The position numbers and the translations under genes are program-made. A DNA stretch of 64,000 bases, from the NCBI GenBank assembly GCA_045837725.1, contig JBEWZL010000246.1, forward strand, positions 140,271-204,270. Direction: 5' to 3'. Every line of letters begins with the position of its first letter. Position 1 is the stretch's first letter. The DNA is from Vermamoeba vermiformis (lineage: Eukaryota > Tubulinea > Echinamoebida). Below the pieces are notes generated by a model. The model made no database searches. It saw nothing but the letters and a program-made list of their open reading frames with translations, and was not told the DNA's origin. This document shows positions 1-12,808 of the stretch, piece by piece.

Positions 1-17
1 CTTGCTTCGTCCTTGCG

Positions 18-1270
18 CTATTTGACTTCTCTAGGCTCTTGTCCCCAAACAACGACGCCGTAAATCTGGGGCATAAGCTCCACTAGGCGATCAATAGAGA
101 AGACTGCCATCTGCCAGGAGCTCTTGTCCCTTTCGTAGTAGGGATGCTGCTCCGTTCCGCGACGTTTGCCAATAGGACCAGTGATAGAACTTTTGTTACA
201 CGTGGCCAGCTTCCACTGTTCGACGTAAAATCGTCGATTGAGACGGCACCCATTCACCATTCGGTCCCAGTCATCTTCTTGCCCTGACTCGAGATAAAGA
301 TCCAAAGACAAGTTGTCTTCTCTGGCGATTAAGTCACTCTCTGGCTCCGTTCTGAAGATTACGACAGCCGGATCTTCACCAGGGCACTGAGAGGCTCGGT
401 TTTCAGCCCACTCACGAGCTGCAAACCAGTCATCGCCCATGTAAAATGCACCTGGTCCTTTTCGTGGCCTGAAGTCTGTCTGGCGGGTAGACCTGAGCTC
501 GAGTCCTTCAATGATGCTTACAGCATTTGACCACGTGGTGCCGTGGTACATTAGGGAATAGCCTTCGTTCTCAGCTTTTGCCCGTAAATCTGCAAGTGCC
601 GTTTGCAGCCTGTCTTCAAAGCCTGCAACAGTTGTAGGCACGTTGAAGACACACAAGTCGTCCCTTGTTTGAGGGTGTACCTCTGGAGTTACTTCGCTGA
701 CGTATGTCCAGGTAAAAGGGGCAGATGAGCAGCGGTAAGCTTGAAGGAACCGAGCGTTATCCAAGAGGACAGAGACCTCGTCAAGAAGAGTTGTATGATC
801 TCCCATCTTTTTCACAGCATCAATAATGCGTCGAGCACCTTCAGGCGTAAAACAAAAGTGTTGGGTCAGAAGATCTTCCTCATCCGCGTAGGAATCCGGC
901 AGAGAAGCCATCTTCATGTTTAAAAATATGCTCAGTGCATATAAATCCTCTTCATGATGCCGAAGGTGGACGAATTGCTTCGTAAGCCATCCTTCGACCT
1001 AAGTACGAAGGTGAGAAAAAGTTTAGATTCGCATGTAATTAGTAAATTTAAAGTTAATTACCTTTCGGGCATCTATTCCTGCAAGCTCGAATTGAGATAG
1101 AATTATTTGAGCCCATGAAGGGGTACCTTCATCGTCGGAAGACTACAAAAAAAGTGATAAGTACGAATCGCGTCGACCACTACTTAGCTTACCATAATCG
1201 GTTGTGGTAACGAGCCTTTCGCGAGTGATAATGAGACCTCTGTTGGTTTATCTTTTTTTCTCAGCTTCAT
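18..1270 (-). CDS. ART-fold (DUF3990-like) mono-ADP-ribosyltransferase-like protein
   Basis: Three exons (1193-1270, 1062-1142, 18-998) join in frame across GT-AG introns to give about 379 aa; the last exon alone is open for 326 codons. The C-terminal half resembles the ADP-ribosyltransferase fold: YHGT (about residue 204) gives the NAD-binding His, and GPGAFYMGDDW (about 236) followed by AREWA matches the Tyr strand and helix seen in DUF3990-type proteins. A later FYVEQWKL stretch may hold the third triad position (E or Q), but I cannot fix it. The N-terminal 150 residues show no domain I recognise. No signal peptide, so probably cytosolic or nuclear. A Met inside exon 3 could be a minor start, but the upstream exons are open and in phase, so I chose 1270. 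The substrate is unknown and activity is not proven by the sequence. Confidence 0.7.
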
Positions 1271-1349
1271 AGTTGACGGGATGTTGACCAAACTGCAAAT
1301 TTTGCTGGAAAAAAATTTATTATTGATTTAAAAATTTAGGGAAATGGGG

Positions 1350-1369
1350 AAAAAAAAAAAAAAAGGGGG

Positions 1370-1404
<35 letters not shown>
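1350..1404. repeat. poly(dA) homopolymer pair upstream of the ART-like gene
   Basis: Fifteen A, five G, then thirty-five A lie between the ART-like gene's start and the end of the 6PGD gene. Such poly(dA:dT) tracts often sit in promoters. The exact length in an assembly is unreliable. Confidence 0.6.
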
Positions 1405-1407
<3 letters not shown>

Positions 1408-1442
1408 ATTGTAAACTAAGAACAAGGTTTCACCTATAGAAG

Positions 1443-3184
1443 CTAAGCCGAAGGTGCTTTATCCCACTCGGTATGAACAGGTTTCTGCTGCGGATCATCC
1501 AATCGTTCGTACTTGTGATTGCCAAAATAGTCAAGTTGCGCTTCCATCAGATTGATCGGTAATCGCCTAAATGCCACGAACTTTAGTAAGTTTGTAGTAG
1601 CCGAGACCCATATGACAATGATACTTACACTTGGGTGAAGCTGTCAATGTACGATAAGGAAGCAGACAACGAAGGCATGGGTTCGCCTTGCGACACGCCC
1701 AGTACAACTGCACGACGAAGAGAATTAAGATGCTCGTCGATCCATTTGGTGATTTGAGGATGCTCGAGCAAGTTGAATTTGTCCTTGGGCAACGAGTCAA
1801 CATCGCCCTTGATCAACAGATCCGTGATCGAATCGATGGAAATGATGCACCCTCTGCGCCATATGATGCCACAATCTCGCAAACTGACGTTCCAATTTTG
1901 CGCTTGGGATGCTTTTACGATCAAATTGATGCCTTGCACGAAGCTCATAAGCATGCCAATGAACACTGTCTTTCTCGCAACTTCAAAAAGCTCGTGCGAG
2001 AGGGTCATTAGCTGTGGAACTTCTCGCTTTCGTGATTCGAATTGTTTAGCCAGCTTGGTTCTAATGTCAAGGCTTGCCGATATGTATCTATAGTTAAGCG
2101 CAGAAGTAATAGTGGGGCAAGGTATGTGCTGCTCAGATGCCTCTTTGGTCGTCCAAACACCAGTTCCTTCGCTATTGTCCACATCTTGGTCGACCTTGTC
2201 AACGACTTGGTCCAACAAGAAATGTTTGCCCGTCTTCTCGTGTTCATCGAGAGTCACCATGATCTTGCTAGTAATGTCTAGTAAGAAGCAGTGCTTCAAG
2301 TGCGGATCCGTCTCGCGCCACTTGTCAATGACTTTCTGAATAGTCTTGTGGTCCATATTGCCTACGTAGCGAAGAAGCGAATAGACCTCAGTTATTACCG
2401 ACATCATGCCTTGTTCGATGCCTAAAGACAATAATTAGCAACTAAAAAAATAAATAAGATGCTGATCCACGTACCATTGTGAACCATTTTGACGTAATGA
2501 CCAGATCCGCGAGGACCGATGTAGGTCACCGTCTGTCCGACGTCACTCTTCGCAGACAACAGCGACAAAATTGGCTGGACTAACTCGTAAGCCTCCTTCG
2601 TGCCACCAGGGCTGAAGCTAGCGCCGTGGCGAGCAGACTGGTAGCCACCACTAATTCCGGTACCAACGAAATGAACGTCCATTTCCTCCTTTAGCCATCT
2701 CATTCGTCGTTCGGTCTCTTGGTACCACTCGTTTCCCGCATCCACGATGACGTCGCCTGGCGAGATCCAAGGCTGCAATTCTCGCAACACTTCGTCCGTA
2801 GCTTTGCCGTGGCTCAGCAGTAGAATGAATTTTCTGAGTAATACAAAAATTAGTCGCAAAGTACCCGGAAAGAAATTGGATCACGCATAAGTTATTCTTT
2901 ACTTGTGGTCAGTCGTACCTTGGTAGTTTTAGCTTCTCACCCATCTCGCTTAAGCCGGCACAATCTTCGAGCTTATATTTTCCTTCTCCTTCTTTCTCCG
3001 CTTGCTTCAGCAGGTTCAATACTTTGTCATGAGATCTGTTGTAAACCTTAAAGAGGGATCAATTAGAATACGTATTCCTTCTTAATGACGTGCTTACCGC
3101 TACTTTAAGACCTTTTTCAGCCAAAAGCAAGGCAACATTACTGCCCATGGTACCAAGTCCTATGACACCAACATCGCACGACAT
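1443..3184 (-). CDS. gnd: 6-phosphogluconate dehydrogenase, decarboxylating
   Basis: Catalyses NADP-dependent oxidative decarboxylation of 6-phosphogluconate to ribulose-5-phosphate in the oxidative pentose phosphate pathway (cytosol). Five exons (3098-3184, 2919-3046, 2475-2833, 1631-2421, 1443-1580) sum to 1503 nt, 500 aa, close to the family's 470-490. The N-terminal Rossmann motif VGVIGLGTMGSN is followed by the substrate-binding SGG region and by KMVHNGIEQG, which keeps the catalytic Lys, His, Asn and Glu of the family's KMVHNGIEYG motif. The C-terminus has the usual ANLIQAQRDYFG-like segment (INLMEAQLDYFG) and an HTEW motif. The last donor must be read as GTGTAAGT for the frame to continue. 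Residues are unusual around the substrate loop (GYQSARHGASFSPGG instead of EEGARyGPSLMPGG), so this is a divergent member, but it looks intact. Confidence 0.95.
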
Positions 3185-3610
3185 TATAGTCTGTCTCTTC
3201 TATCTTTGATTTTAATTAACTAATGAAAAATATTCGCAAATTGCCGAATATATGATCAAATTTATAGTTGCGTTCAAGGTTCACTGATATTTCCGAGTTC
3301 GGATCGCGGCATCGTGACTTTAATTCCCGAAAAGCAATGGTCAAAATATACCATAAGAAATCCACAATAATATCTCGATTATTAAGATATTGTGTCTTAA
3401 TCAATTTTTTTGAAGGAGATCTAAAAAAGTCTTACGGCCCACGGCGAATTGACCTCCGCTTCATGCCGATTCCGCGCTGACGGACGCCACGCACCAAGGT
3501 AAATGCAGCCTTTGTAACAAACTAAGACCTGCTAATAAAATTAATAAACGATAAAACCATTGACGGTACAAAAAAAATTTAACACCTATTATTATAATAA
3601 TTACAACATA
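3185..3610. other. intergenic region between divergent 6PGD and Cys-rich genes
   Basis: About 425 nt, AT-rich toward the plus-strand gene. It must carry both divergent promoters. I see no convincing gene or known element in it; the short ORFs here overlap on both strands and look random. Confidence 0.5.
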
Positions 3611-4249
3611 ATGCAAAGAATTATTATTACCTTCATTTTACTTGGAGCTGTTGCATTTAATGTAGCAGATGCGACTTGGGTCTCGCAGCGCCAGTGCGAC
3701 TATCTTAATAACACTTTCGGCGCAGCGAGTGTTCAAAATGGCAATTGTGTCCAAGCGGCCAATCCTAAAGATGGCTATTTGGCTTATTCCTGCACTGAAT
3801 TTAATTTTGTAACATTAATTTGCCAAGATGCGGCTTGCCAAAATTGCAAACAACGAGAAAATCATCCGTTAAATCAGTGCACTGATATCTATTCACAAGG
3901 AAATGGAAGATATTTTTATCAGTGCTTCCCAGACGATCAGATCGACTTCGAAAAAGTGATCGACTCGCAAAGCTACCTACTCCAATCGTTCTCTTACGGC
4001 GATTCAATCACCAAACCTTGTGATGCCAAACCTACCCAAATATTTGTCAGTCCAGTTGATACTTGCTTCCCCCAGCGAAGAGACAGAGGATCTTACATTA
4101 CCTGCAGCGGATCAGAAGTCGAATTTAGACAGTACGATAATATCTCCTGCGCCAATACACCGGTTAGAACATATAGAAACGCGTTAGATAAATGCTATAG
4201 TGTTGAAGACAAGCTTGGGGAAGTTCTCTCTTGTGTATTAAGGAAATAA
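3611..4249 (+). CDS. secreted cysteine-rich protein, family A copy 1
   Basis: Single-exon ORF of 212 aa from the ATG at 3611. The longer frame begins at a non-ATG codon upstream and is less likely. A signal peptide is clear: MQRIIITFILLGAVAFNVADA, cut near DA/TW. The mature part has many Cys, with TWVSQRQC at its start, a CQNCK motif in the middle and spaced single Cys residues after it, suggesting several disulfides. The same layout (TW-x3-R-x-C, later C-x2-CK) occurs in the protein encoded at 36366-36983, so the two are distant paralogues. I do not recognise a named domain. Likely extracellular; function unknown. Confidence 0.75.
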   Translation: MQRIIITFILLGAVAFNVADATWVSQRQCDYLNNTFGAASVQNGNCVQAANPKDGYLAYSCTEFNFVTLICQDAACQNCKQRENHPLNQCTDIYSQGNGRYFYQCFPDDQIDFEKVIDSQSYLLQSFSYGDSITKPCDAKPTQIFVSPVDTCFPQRRDRGSYITCSGSEVEFRQYDNISCANTPVRTYRNALDKCYSVEDKLGEVLSCVLRK

Positions 4250-4337
4250 AACGGTAACGAATTAACACCTTGAAAAGTCATTTTTATGCAACGAAAAGCT
4301 TCATAATTTAGCTCTATTTCAAGTATAAGGTTTGTAA

Positions 4338-4502
4338 ATGCAGTTTGATTGCGAAGTACTCACGTGCGGGAACATCGTTTGTGCACTGCAATATTCACTT
4401 GAATGTTCTCACGAAGACGGCGCTTGTAACCAAGGATTAGTACCATGCAATCTCCAAGTAAACTTCATTGCAGGTTACCTTTTGTTAGCTTGGATCTCGT
4501 GA
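4338..4502 (+). CDS. possible 54-aa Cys-rich microprotein
   Basis: An ATG-started ORF of 54 codons has seven Cys in its first 42 residues and a hydrophobic end (AGYLLLAWIS). It starts 88 nt after the stop of the preceding Cys-rich gene, and an AATAAA-like signal follows about 15 nt after its stop. It may be an independent small gene or chance. There is no N-terminal signal peptide, which argues against a secreted role as it stands. Confidence 0.25.
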   Translation: MQFDCEVLTCGNIVCALQYSLECSHEDGACNQGLVPCNLQVNFIAGYLLLAWIS

Positions 4503-4615
4503 GCGACTTCGTAAAATAAAAGACGCGTAGTGATTGATTTTAATAAATAGTGTTTATTGGTCGTAGAAATGACCCCAGAGTATGTCCGCACGAACAAGAA
4601 ACCGTTACTATTATT

Positions 4616-4679
4616 ATTGATAACAGACTATTATACAATTCCCTCTCAATCCGAAGTTGTATAATAGGCTGTCGTCAAT
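4616..4679. repeat. imperfect inverted repeat (23-nt arms)
   Basis: Arms 4616-4638 and 4657-4679 are reverse complements with about three mismatches, separated by 18 nt. They would form a long AT-rich hairpin just past the 3' end of the acetyltransferase gene (- strand). It could be a 3' processing structure, a small-RNA precursor or a relic of a foldback element. Confidence 0.55.
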
Positions 4680-4833
4680 AGGTCGTAGAGAACGTCATTT
4701 CCGATCCGATTAGACTTACCATGAGTACCATTAGTGACAAGGCCAATGTAGTGTTCAATATGGGGTTATATGTAACATAAGTCCTCGTATCACGGCGCTG
4801 AGTTGGTTAGTCAGCCTATGAACAAGTCTATAT

Positions 4834-6218
4834 TTACAGTTTGGATACGAGGCGGTGAGCAACGTCGTGGTGTACGTTGGGGACAGGGCGGGGAAGAGGC
4901 GAGCCCGAGCGAAGGATTGGATGTGGGAAGTGTTGTTGGGGTTGAGGATTGTGGTAGTTGAAATCCCAGGGAAGATCCAACAACTCGACGTATCTCTTTG
5001 AATCGAGTTCGTGGACCATTTGTCGTAGTTCGTCTTCAGTTTGTCTATGCACGTCTGTTTTCCAATAGCCAACACAGCTCATCCAGTAGTCGATCACAAA
5101 ATTCTTGACTAGCGCAGAAGGGATATAATGCTTGACTATCGTGCCAGGCTTAGCGAGGGGTTGCGCGGGAGGAGGTGGAGGAGGAGTTGATTGGAATCGG
5201 CGCATTTGACGCGGGCTTGTATTGCCGCTCATTTTGTTAATACGAAGCAAATTGTGTTCGTTTTGTTGGTGCTCTTGCAAAGCAATAGCGTATTCTATTT
5301 GATCCTTTTGATGTTGGGTGACGCAGTGAGGTGACGATACGCGTACGCAAAGCCACAAGCAGTCGGTTGGTTTAGATTCGGGAGACAAAGGGGGCTGGAT
5401 GAAGCCAAAATTGATGGCGCGGAAGCCCAAATTATACAAAATGGCGTGTCTAAATATGATGTATTCATTAGTACGATGTCATGAATAGTAAAAAAAGCAG
5501 AATTTCAGTTTGATCAAAAGACGTTGCAAAGATTTGCGAAAAAAGATTTTCAGACTTGCAATGATGCTTACCTTTCACGAGGATTCATTACGTCTTGATG
5601 ACCGACAGTGAGTTTGTTCGTTTCCAAAAAGAATCCGTCGACACGGGGAAGATGACGGAAGATACGGGCGTCCGAGTCTCCGATCATTTCGGCGCTGTTA
5701 GCCAACAGCTTGGAGAGGCCCTTGCCACGAGTGCGAGGGTCAACACAAAAATAGGAGAGAAGAATCGTGTTTGAGCTGATGATGTATTCGAAGCAGCATC
5801 CACCGACCATTGGTCCAAGAGGGCCCATTCTGCGAGCGCGTTCTCGTCCAGCGGTCTCGTTGGCTTCAATAGGTGATTCAGAGTTATTAGTTTCGTTAGA
5901 GTTGATTGCCTGGGGCTCATCTTCAGTGTTGCTGGCGGGATTTCTTTCAAGACCGCGGACGGAGACTTTCCTTGTCACGGGCGCAGCTCTTCTTGATGTA
6001 GGAAGATTCTCGAAAGCGAGTACCACATGGCCAACAACATCTCTTGGGTTCGGGTCGCAAAGAGCGTCAATCCAAACGTCGATGGGATCAAGTTCATCGG
6101 GAATGACACTGAAGTTAGGCACGAGGAAGTCATTGTAGAACTTCCTCAATAAGCGCTCATCGTAGTGAGTTCTTAAATCGACAAAGGTGAAGTTGTTGTG
6201 ACTAATAACTGATTGCAT
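4834..6218 (-). CDS. GNAT-family N-acetyltransferase-like protein ending in SKL (PTS1)
   Basis: Two exons (5572-6218 and 4834-5449) join in frame (RE|RHAILYNLGF) to give 420 aa. The first exon has a GNAT core: a beta strand, FCVDPRTRGKGLSKLL matching the acetyl-CoA pyrophosphate loop (R/Q-x-x-G-x-G/A), and LETNKLTVGHQDVMN followed by HAILYNLGF, as in GNAT motifs A and B. An acidic, Asn/Ser-rich insert sits between the N-terminal part and the core. The second half is not a known domain and has a Pro run (STPPPPPPAQP). The last three residues are SKL, the canonical type 1 peroxisomal targeting signal, so import into peroxisomes is likely. Substrate unknown. Confidence 0.75.
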
Positions 6219-7255
6219 TTGGGTTCAAAAATTAACGGTTCTGGAGTGACGATACTAGTATAGAGTAAAGCTGTCAAAAACAAAATTAGTATCATGGCGA
6301 GGGTCACGGACCCCAAGGAGATCCCTCTTGAGGGAAGGGAGAAGTGCCTCCAAGGTAAATCCTGGTAAAGAGAAAAAAAGAAATAGGGCTAGAAAACTTG
6401 TTTCTAATACCCCCCCAAGTTAGTATTAGTGTGACCATCATAGTATTATAGTATGTATAGTATAGTAAAGGTGATAAAAATTATTTGGGTACTTACCTAA
6501 GCTAAAATATAAATTATGTTTGATGCGAGTATTTATCATCTACGTTCCGTCGTTACACCGCGTTCCAGGGTTGTATCAACGGCAAACCGAGGTTGCAATA
6601 AAATAAATATACAAAGTTATTTTACAGAACCCGAAGGGCTGGAGTGTGTTTCAAACGAAATTGAAATAAGGTTGAAATGAAAGTTATTTTTCCGTGCCTT
6701 TTTATTGGCCAGGTTATTTTGCGAAGGATTCCTTCGGAGAATATTTTCGCAAGTCAAAATTCAGCGGTTAGAATTTTCATTTAAAACCACACCGTTGCGA
6801 AAACAACACAAGAAAAGGCAAAATATTTTTAATCAGAGCAAAATATCCGTCGTATTTCCCTTGAACTTAAAAACTCTGGATGCAGCTTTTATTTGTTTTG
6901 CAATTTTGTTAAAGGACGCGGAGTGTAGCGCACGCCGCTCTAATGTGCACAGCTTTTGCCATTCCTCTCTAAAATTCATTAATGGTGTACGTTTACTACG
7001 CAGAACATTGGTTATGTTTCACCGCACATCTAACCACATTGCCGCGAACCTTTTTAAAAGGTAATGTCTAATTTTCTAGTCAATGTTCGAGTTTCGTGCA
7101 GGCTGAAATAGGTTGTATTATAACATTATTTCACAAATATTTTTATTTTCGATCGGCGGGCAAATGGCGCCGGGACAATCTGACAGCTAGAAAGCCTCCC
7201 TAGTTGTGTGCTACCGTTTTATTTTTTTATCTGCCACAAACACAACACCACTACT
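6219..7255. other. 1-kb intergenic region, no convincing gene
   Basis: Separates the divergent acetyltransferase and Pro-rich secreted genes. Around 6290-6370 there is a GC-richer stretch with a perfect 6-bp hairpin (TCCCTC-TT-GAGGGA), bracketed by two similar TAGTATAG-AGTAAAG/TAGTATAGTAAAGG strings. This could be a small structured RNA but matches nothing I know. The 119-codon frame at 6705-7064 begins at TTG and has no protein-like features. Confidence 0.4.
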
Positions 7256-10081
7256 ATGATGCAAAAACTTCTGTTCATTGTTTCTTTGCTTGGCGTTGTC
7301 TGCGCGTACGATCTGTTGGAAGATCTGAAAAACTGCGGTGTTCGTTCTTATTACTACTACGGTCTAGTGTCAGAGTATTATTTATCTTGTAATTCTGATG
7401 ATTATCGCGTCAAAGAGGTATGGTAACAGAATAATTACTTGCAGTTATTGACTCGATTTATTTTAGATCAACATAGCTTATAATAATAATAATGTCGTTC
7501 GCAAACGCTTCTTTCCGGGCAATGGGATAGAGTCTATGTCCTTCAGGCCTGAGAATGTTAACATTTCACCAGTGGATTACGAGTTTATTTTGGTTAACGG
7601 TATTATTATGTCAATTTTTTCTTGGTATTGTGTCCTCAATATTCTTATTTGTTCACAGAAACAAGAGTTTGCTACCGCGCTGAATTCGGTTATGACTCAC
7701 AATGCGCCTACACCGTCTACGAGATAACGTGCCAGCCATTACCCACTTGGAAGTATCCCTTGCTACTTACAGGAGGCCAGGTTTGCCCAACGGCGGTAGA
7801 TGTAAATTGGGCTTGTATCAACGTTGGTTCTTCTGCAAGTAGACAGTGTCAAGAGCTCCAAGTTACAAATTTGTTCGAGACCGTTGTCACAAAGCCTGCC
7901 CGCGTGATAAACGGTATGTTAGCTTGATCTTGTTAGTACGATCAAAATAATAATATATAGCGATTATATTCAGGGTTCAGAGTGAATGATTGCGAAGGAG
8001 CTGTTATTCCCGTCACGAATGATTGGATCACGGTCCGAGAAGGCGAGGTCGATCTTGTTCCGGCTGAAACAAAGCAACAGCTGGTTCCTGTTAACAATAC
8101 CATCAAGTTCATTCAGTTGGTAAGCTTGATGAGTTATTCCGCATTTCAAGCTTTTTTTTCTAAGAAGTTCTTGGCAGATGGTCAGCGTTTGCCCAAGAAC
8201 TGCCGTTGCGATCAATGATCTAATCTCTAGTTTGAACGCGTTCATAAGAGCGGTTGACTTGCGCACTTCATACATTGCCTTGACAGTATTTGACGGGGCA
8301 CTTGATTACGTTGATTTTTTGCCCTTCACTAACAAAGCGGTAAGTAATTGCAGCATCATTATCGCCTTGTTCGTAAAGCTAACCTCGTTAATTTTGCAGG
8401 CCTTGATTAATTCTACTATTGCAAACTTAACAAATTATGTGTTGCGGGATGACACGTGCAATGTCCGCCAATCCATTGCGAAGAAATTCTCTGAAGTATC
8501 CGCTCATGTCTATGGTCAACCTTGGGATACCCTGAACTTCGTTATTTATACTGCGACTGGTGATCTGGTCAACTACATCCCGAACGACAACAGTAAGATC
8601 TGTTAATAGGATCGTATTTGCCATAATACTAACATACGTTAAGCTGTTGTGATTCCTATTAACAGAAGAAGAGATATTTCTACCTACGTAATCGGACAGA
8701 ATCTTCCTCCTTCTCAAAACTCGCTCTTTCGGGCTCTTGGCGTACGCGGCCTGTTTAATACTCAGGACCTTGCTACTACCACTGGAGCATTCACAGATGT
8801 CGCTAAGTCCATTAATGCATCGAGTTCTGGATTCAATTTATTCGGTTATTGCTCCGCTTCTCGTGTTGGCCAAATTAACGCCAAGTACGGCTAAGTGCAA
8901 AGCTTTGCACCTGCACTAGGACTAATAAGTTATATTAGGCTCTATCTTAAATATAGAGGCAGATATGGATCATCCACTATTAATCCTGGAGTTACAATCA
9001 TGGAGCAAAAATACAATGCTTCGGAGTTTACCCCCGGTTGTACTGCCAATCACGCCAGAGATTTTTGCAGCCCTTGTTCGACTGTAATTGATCACCTTCA
9101 CATTATGTGCTACGATTGTTTCAATCAGTCGTCTGTCGCGTTGTCGGACGAAACCGAGTATGCTCAAGTACGTCACTTACTCTCCTAACGATGGCACGTA
9201 TTTATAGGGATTATAGGTTCTCTTGCGAGTGCCCGCCAATGGTCGCAATATTCTCCACTTGCCAGTCCCCAGCAGTGGCGCTCAATTCAACGTTTATGTT
9301 CGCTTTGGAGGTGTCAGCAATCCTTTGCTGTACGATTTCAAGTTCTTAGCGGTATCGCAACCGACCATCGAGCTGCCTACCGCTAACAAGGGAGATCTTG
9401 TTGGTGTTTATATTGACTGGAATGGCTACGCTTATGATGGTAAGTTACTGTCCTGTAGCTGTCGACTGTCAAACTGACATGTTAATCCTAGCATCTCTCG
9501 GCATTGCAATTGAAAGTCCGAGCTCATCTCCATTGACGGCTCCCCTTAGTCAAGCTCCTATTACCGCGCCAGTTCCTCAACAGGAAACACCAGTTAGCCA
9601 ACCTTTGTCACCCATTCCGGTGTCTCCTATCGCTGTAGAACCAATCACTGCACCAATTCCTCAACCTGAAGTCCCTCAAAGCTACAATCCGGTCTCCAGT
9701 TCTCCTTATCCCATTTCGTCGCCGGACTCGTCTCCGAACGGATTTGTTCCGATCGGTCAATACCCCGTTGCCGAAATGCCGGTCTCTGCACCACTGGGTT
9801 ACAATGCTCCAGTAGACAGTGCACCAATTGCTTACTATCCGCCGGTCACTCAGCCAAATGAAGCGCCTGTCGCTCAACCAGTGGAATTTTCGATCCCAAC
9901 GCAAAGCGGTAACTGGCCCGTTAGTGCTCCTATCGTCCAAGCAAGTCCTGATAGCGCCCAACCGCAGTCTGCGTCAGGAGCTGCAGCCGGCCAAAATTCT
10001 ACCGACGAAAACGTCAGTACTGGAGTTACTGTTCAATCCGGCTTGATCCTTGTTTTAGTATCACTCTTTGTTGCATTTTAA
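7256..10081 (+). CDS. secreted multi-exon protein with Pro/Ser-rich stalk and GPI-type tail
   Basis: About ten exons from the ATG at 7256. The product begins with a signal peptide (MMQKLLFIVSLLGVVCAYD) and continues with a long Cys-containing extracellular region, including CSPCSTVIDHLHIMCYDC. The last exon (from about 9492) is rich in Pro, Ala, Gln and Ser with repeated API/APV-PQ units and ends in a hydrophobic tail (GLILVLVSLFVAF) with no basic residue after it, as expected for a GPI-anchor signal. Introns carry clear TACTAAC branch sites, for example at 8627. I do not recognise the globular part. A surface protein held off the membrane by a stalk is the likely picture. Exon joins in the middle (8894-9210) are the least certain. 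Confidence 0.7.
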
Positions 10082-10221
10082 TTGCCGTTATAATTCAATG
10101 TGCATTAAATAGTATTTCAACTTCAGTCGGGTTGGGTTCGCTTTCTTTGATCGCTTGTTACGATCAGTTTTTTTCTCTGCTCAAAAGACGAAACAACAGC
10201 GCTCCAGTTAACCTCACCAAA

Positions 10222-12492
<2,271 letters not shown>

Positions 12493-12808
12493 GTAAGTTT
12501 ATCCTTGTATAAATGTGTTAATAGTTTAAAATAAACTTATTGTTCCAAATAAGATTGCTTCTCGGTAGAATTTGTTTACACGATCTGATTGTAGCCCTAG
12601 TGACCGTTACAAACTATCTTTTTCCCGCGGCAACTTTTTTTGATTTCTCAGCTCTCGAGCAAGACCACAGTCGGTAATATATTATTTTGAACAAGCCAGG
12701 TTGGCATTTTTTTGCAAGATTCGGTCCGACTCTTTTTTGATCTTGCGAGAGAATTATTAAATTTGATCGCTGCTAATAAAATTAATTATAGGACCATAGG
12801 CGATTTAA

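Larger units (their letters stand above)
4250..4833. other. intergenic stretch with a small Cys-rich ORF and an inverted repeat
   Basis: Contains the 3' end of the Cys-rich gene, a 54-codon ORF (4338-4502), an imperfect inverted repeat (4616-4679) and presumably the 3' UTR of the acetyltransferase gene. Nothing else is apparent. Confidence 0.5.

Noticed and set aside
1688-2339. Several plus-strand open frames opposite 6PGD
   Set aside because: They are shadows of the 6PGD coding strand, overlap each other and have no domain features.
6705-7064. 119-codon plus-strand frame
   Set aside because: It begins at TTG, has no in-frame early ATG or recognisable motif and lies in promoter-like DNA.
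9608-9961. Minus-strand frame over the Pro-rich exon
   Set aside because: Antisense of a biased Pro/Ser/Ala repeat region, which keeps other frames open by composition.
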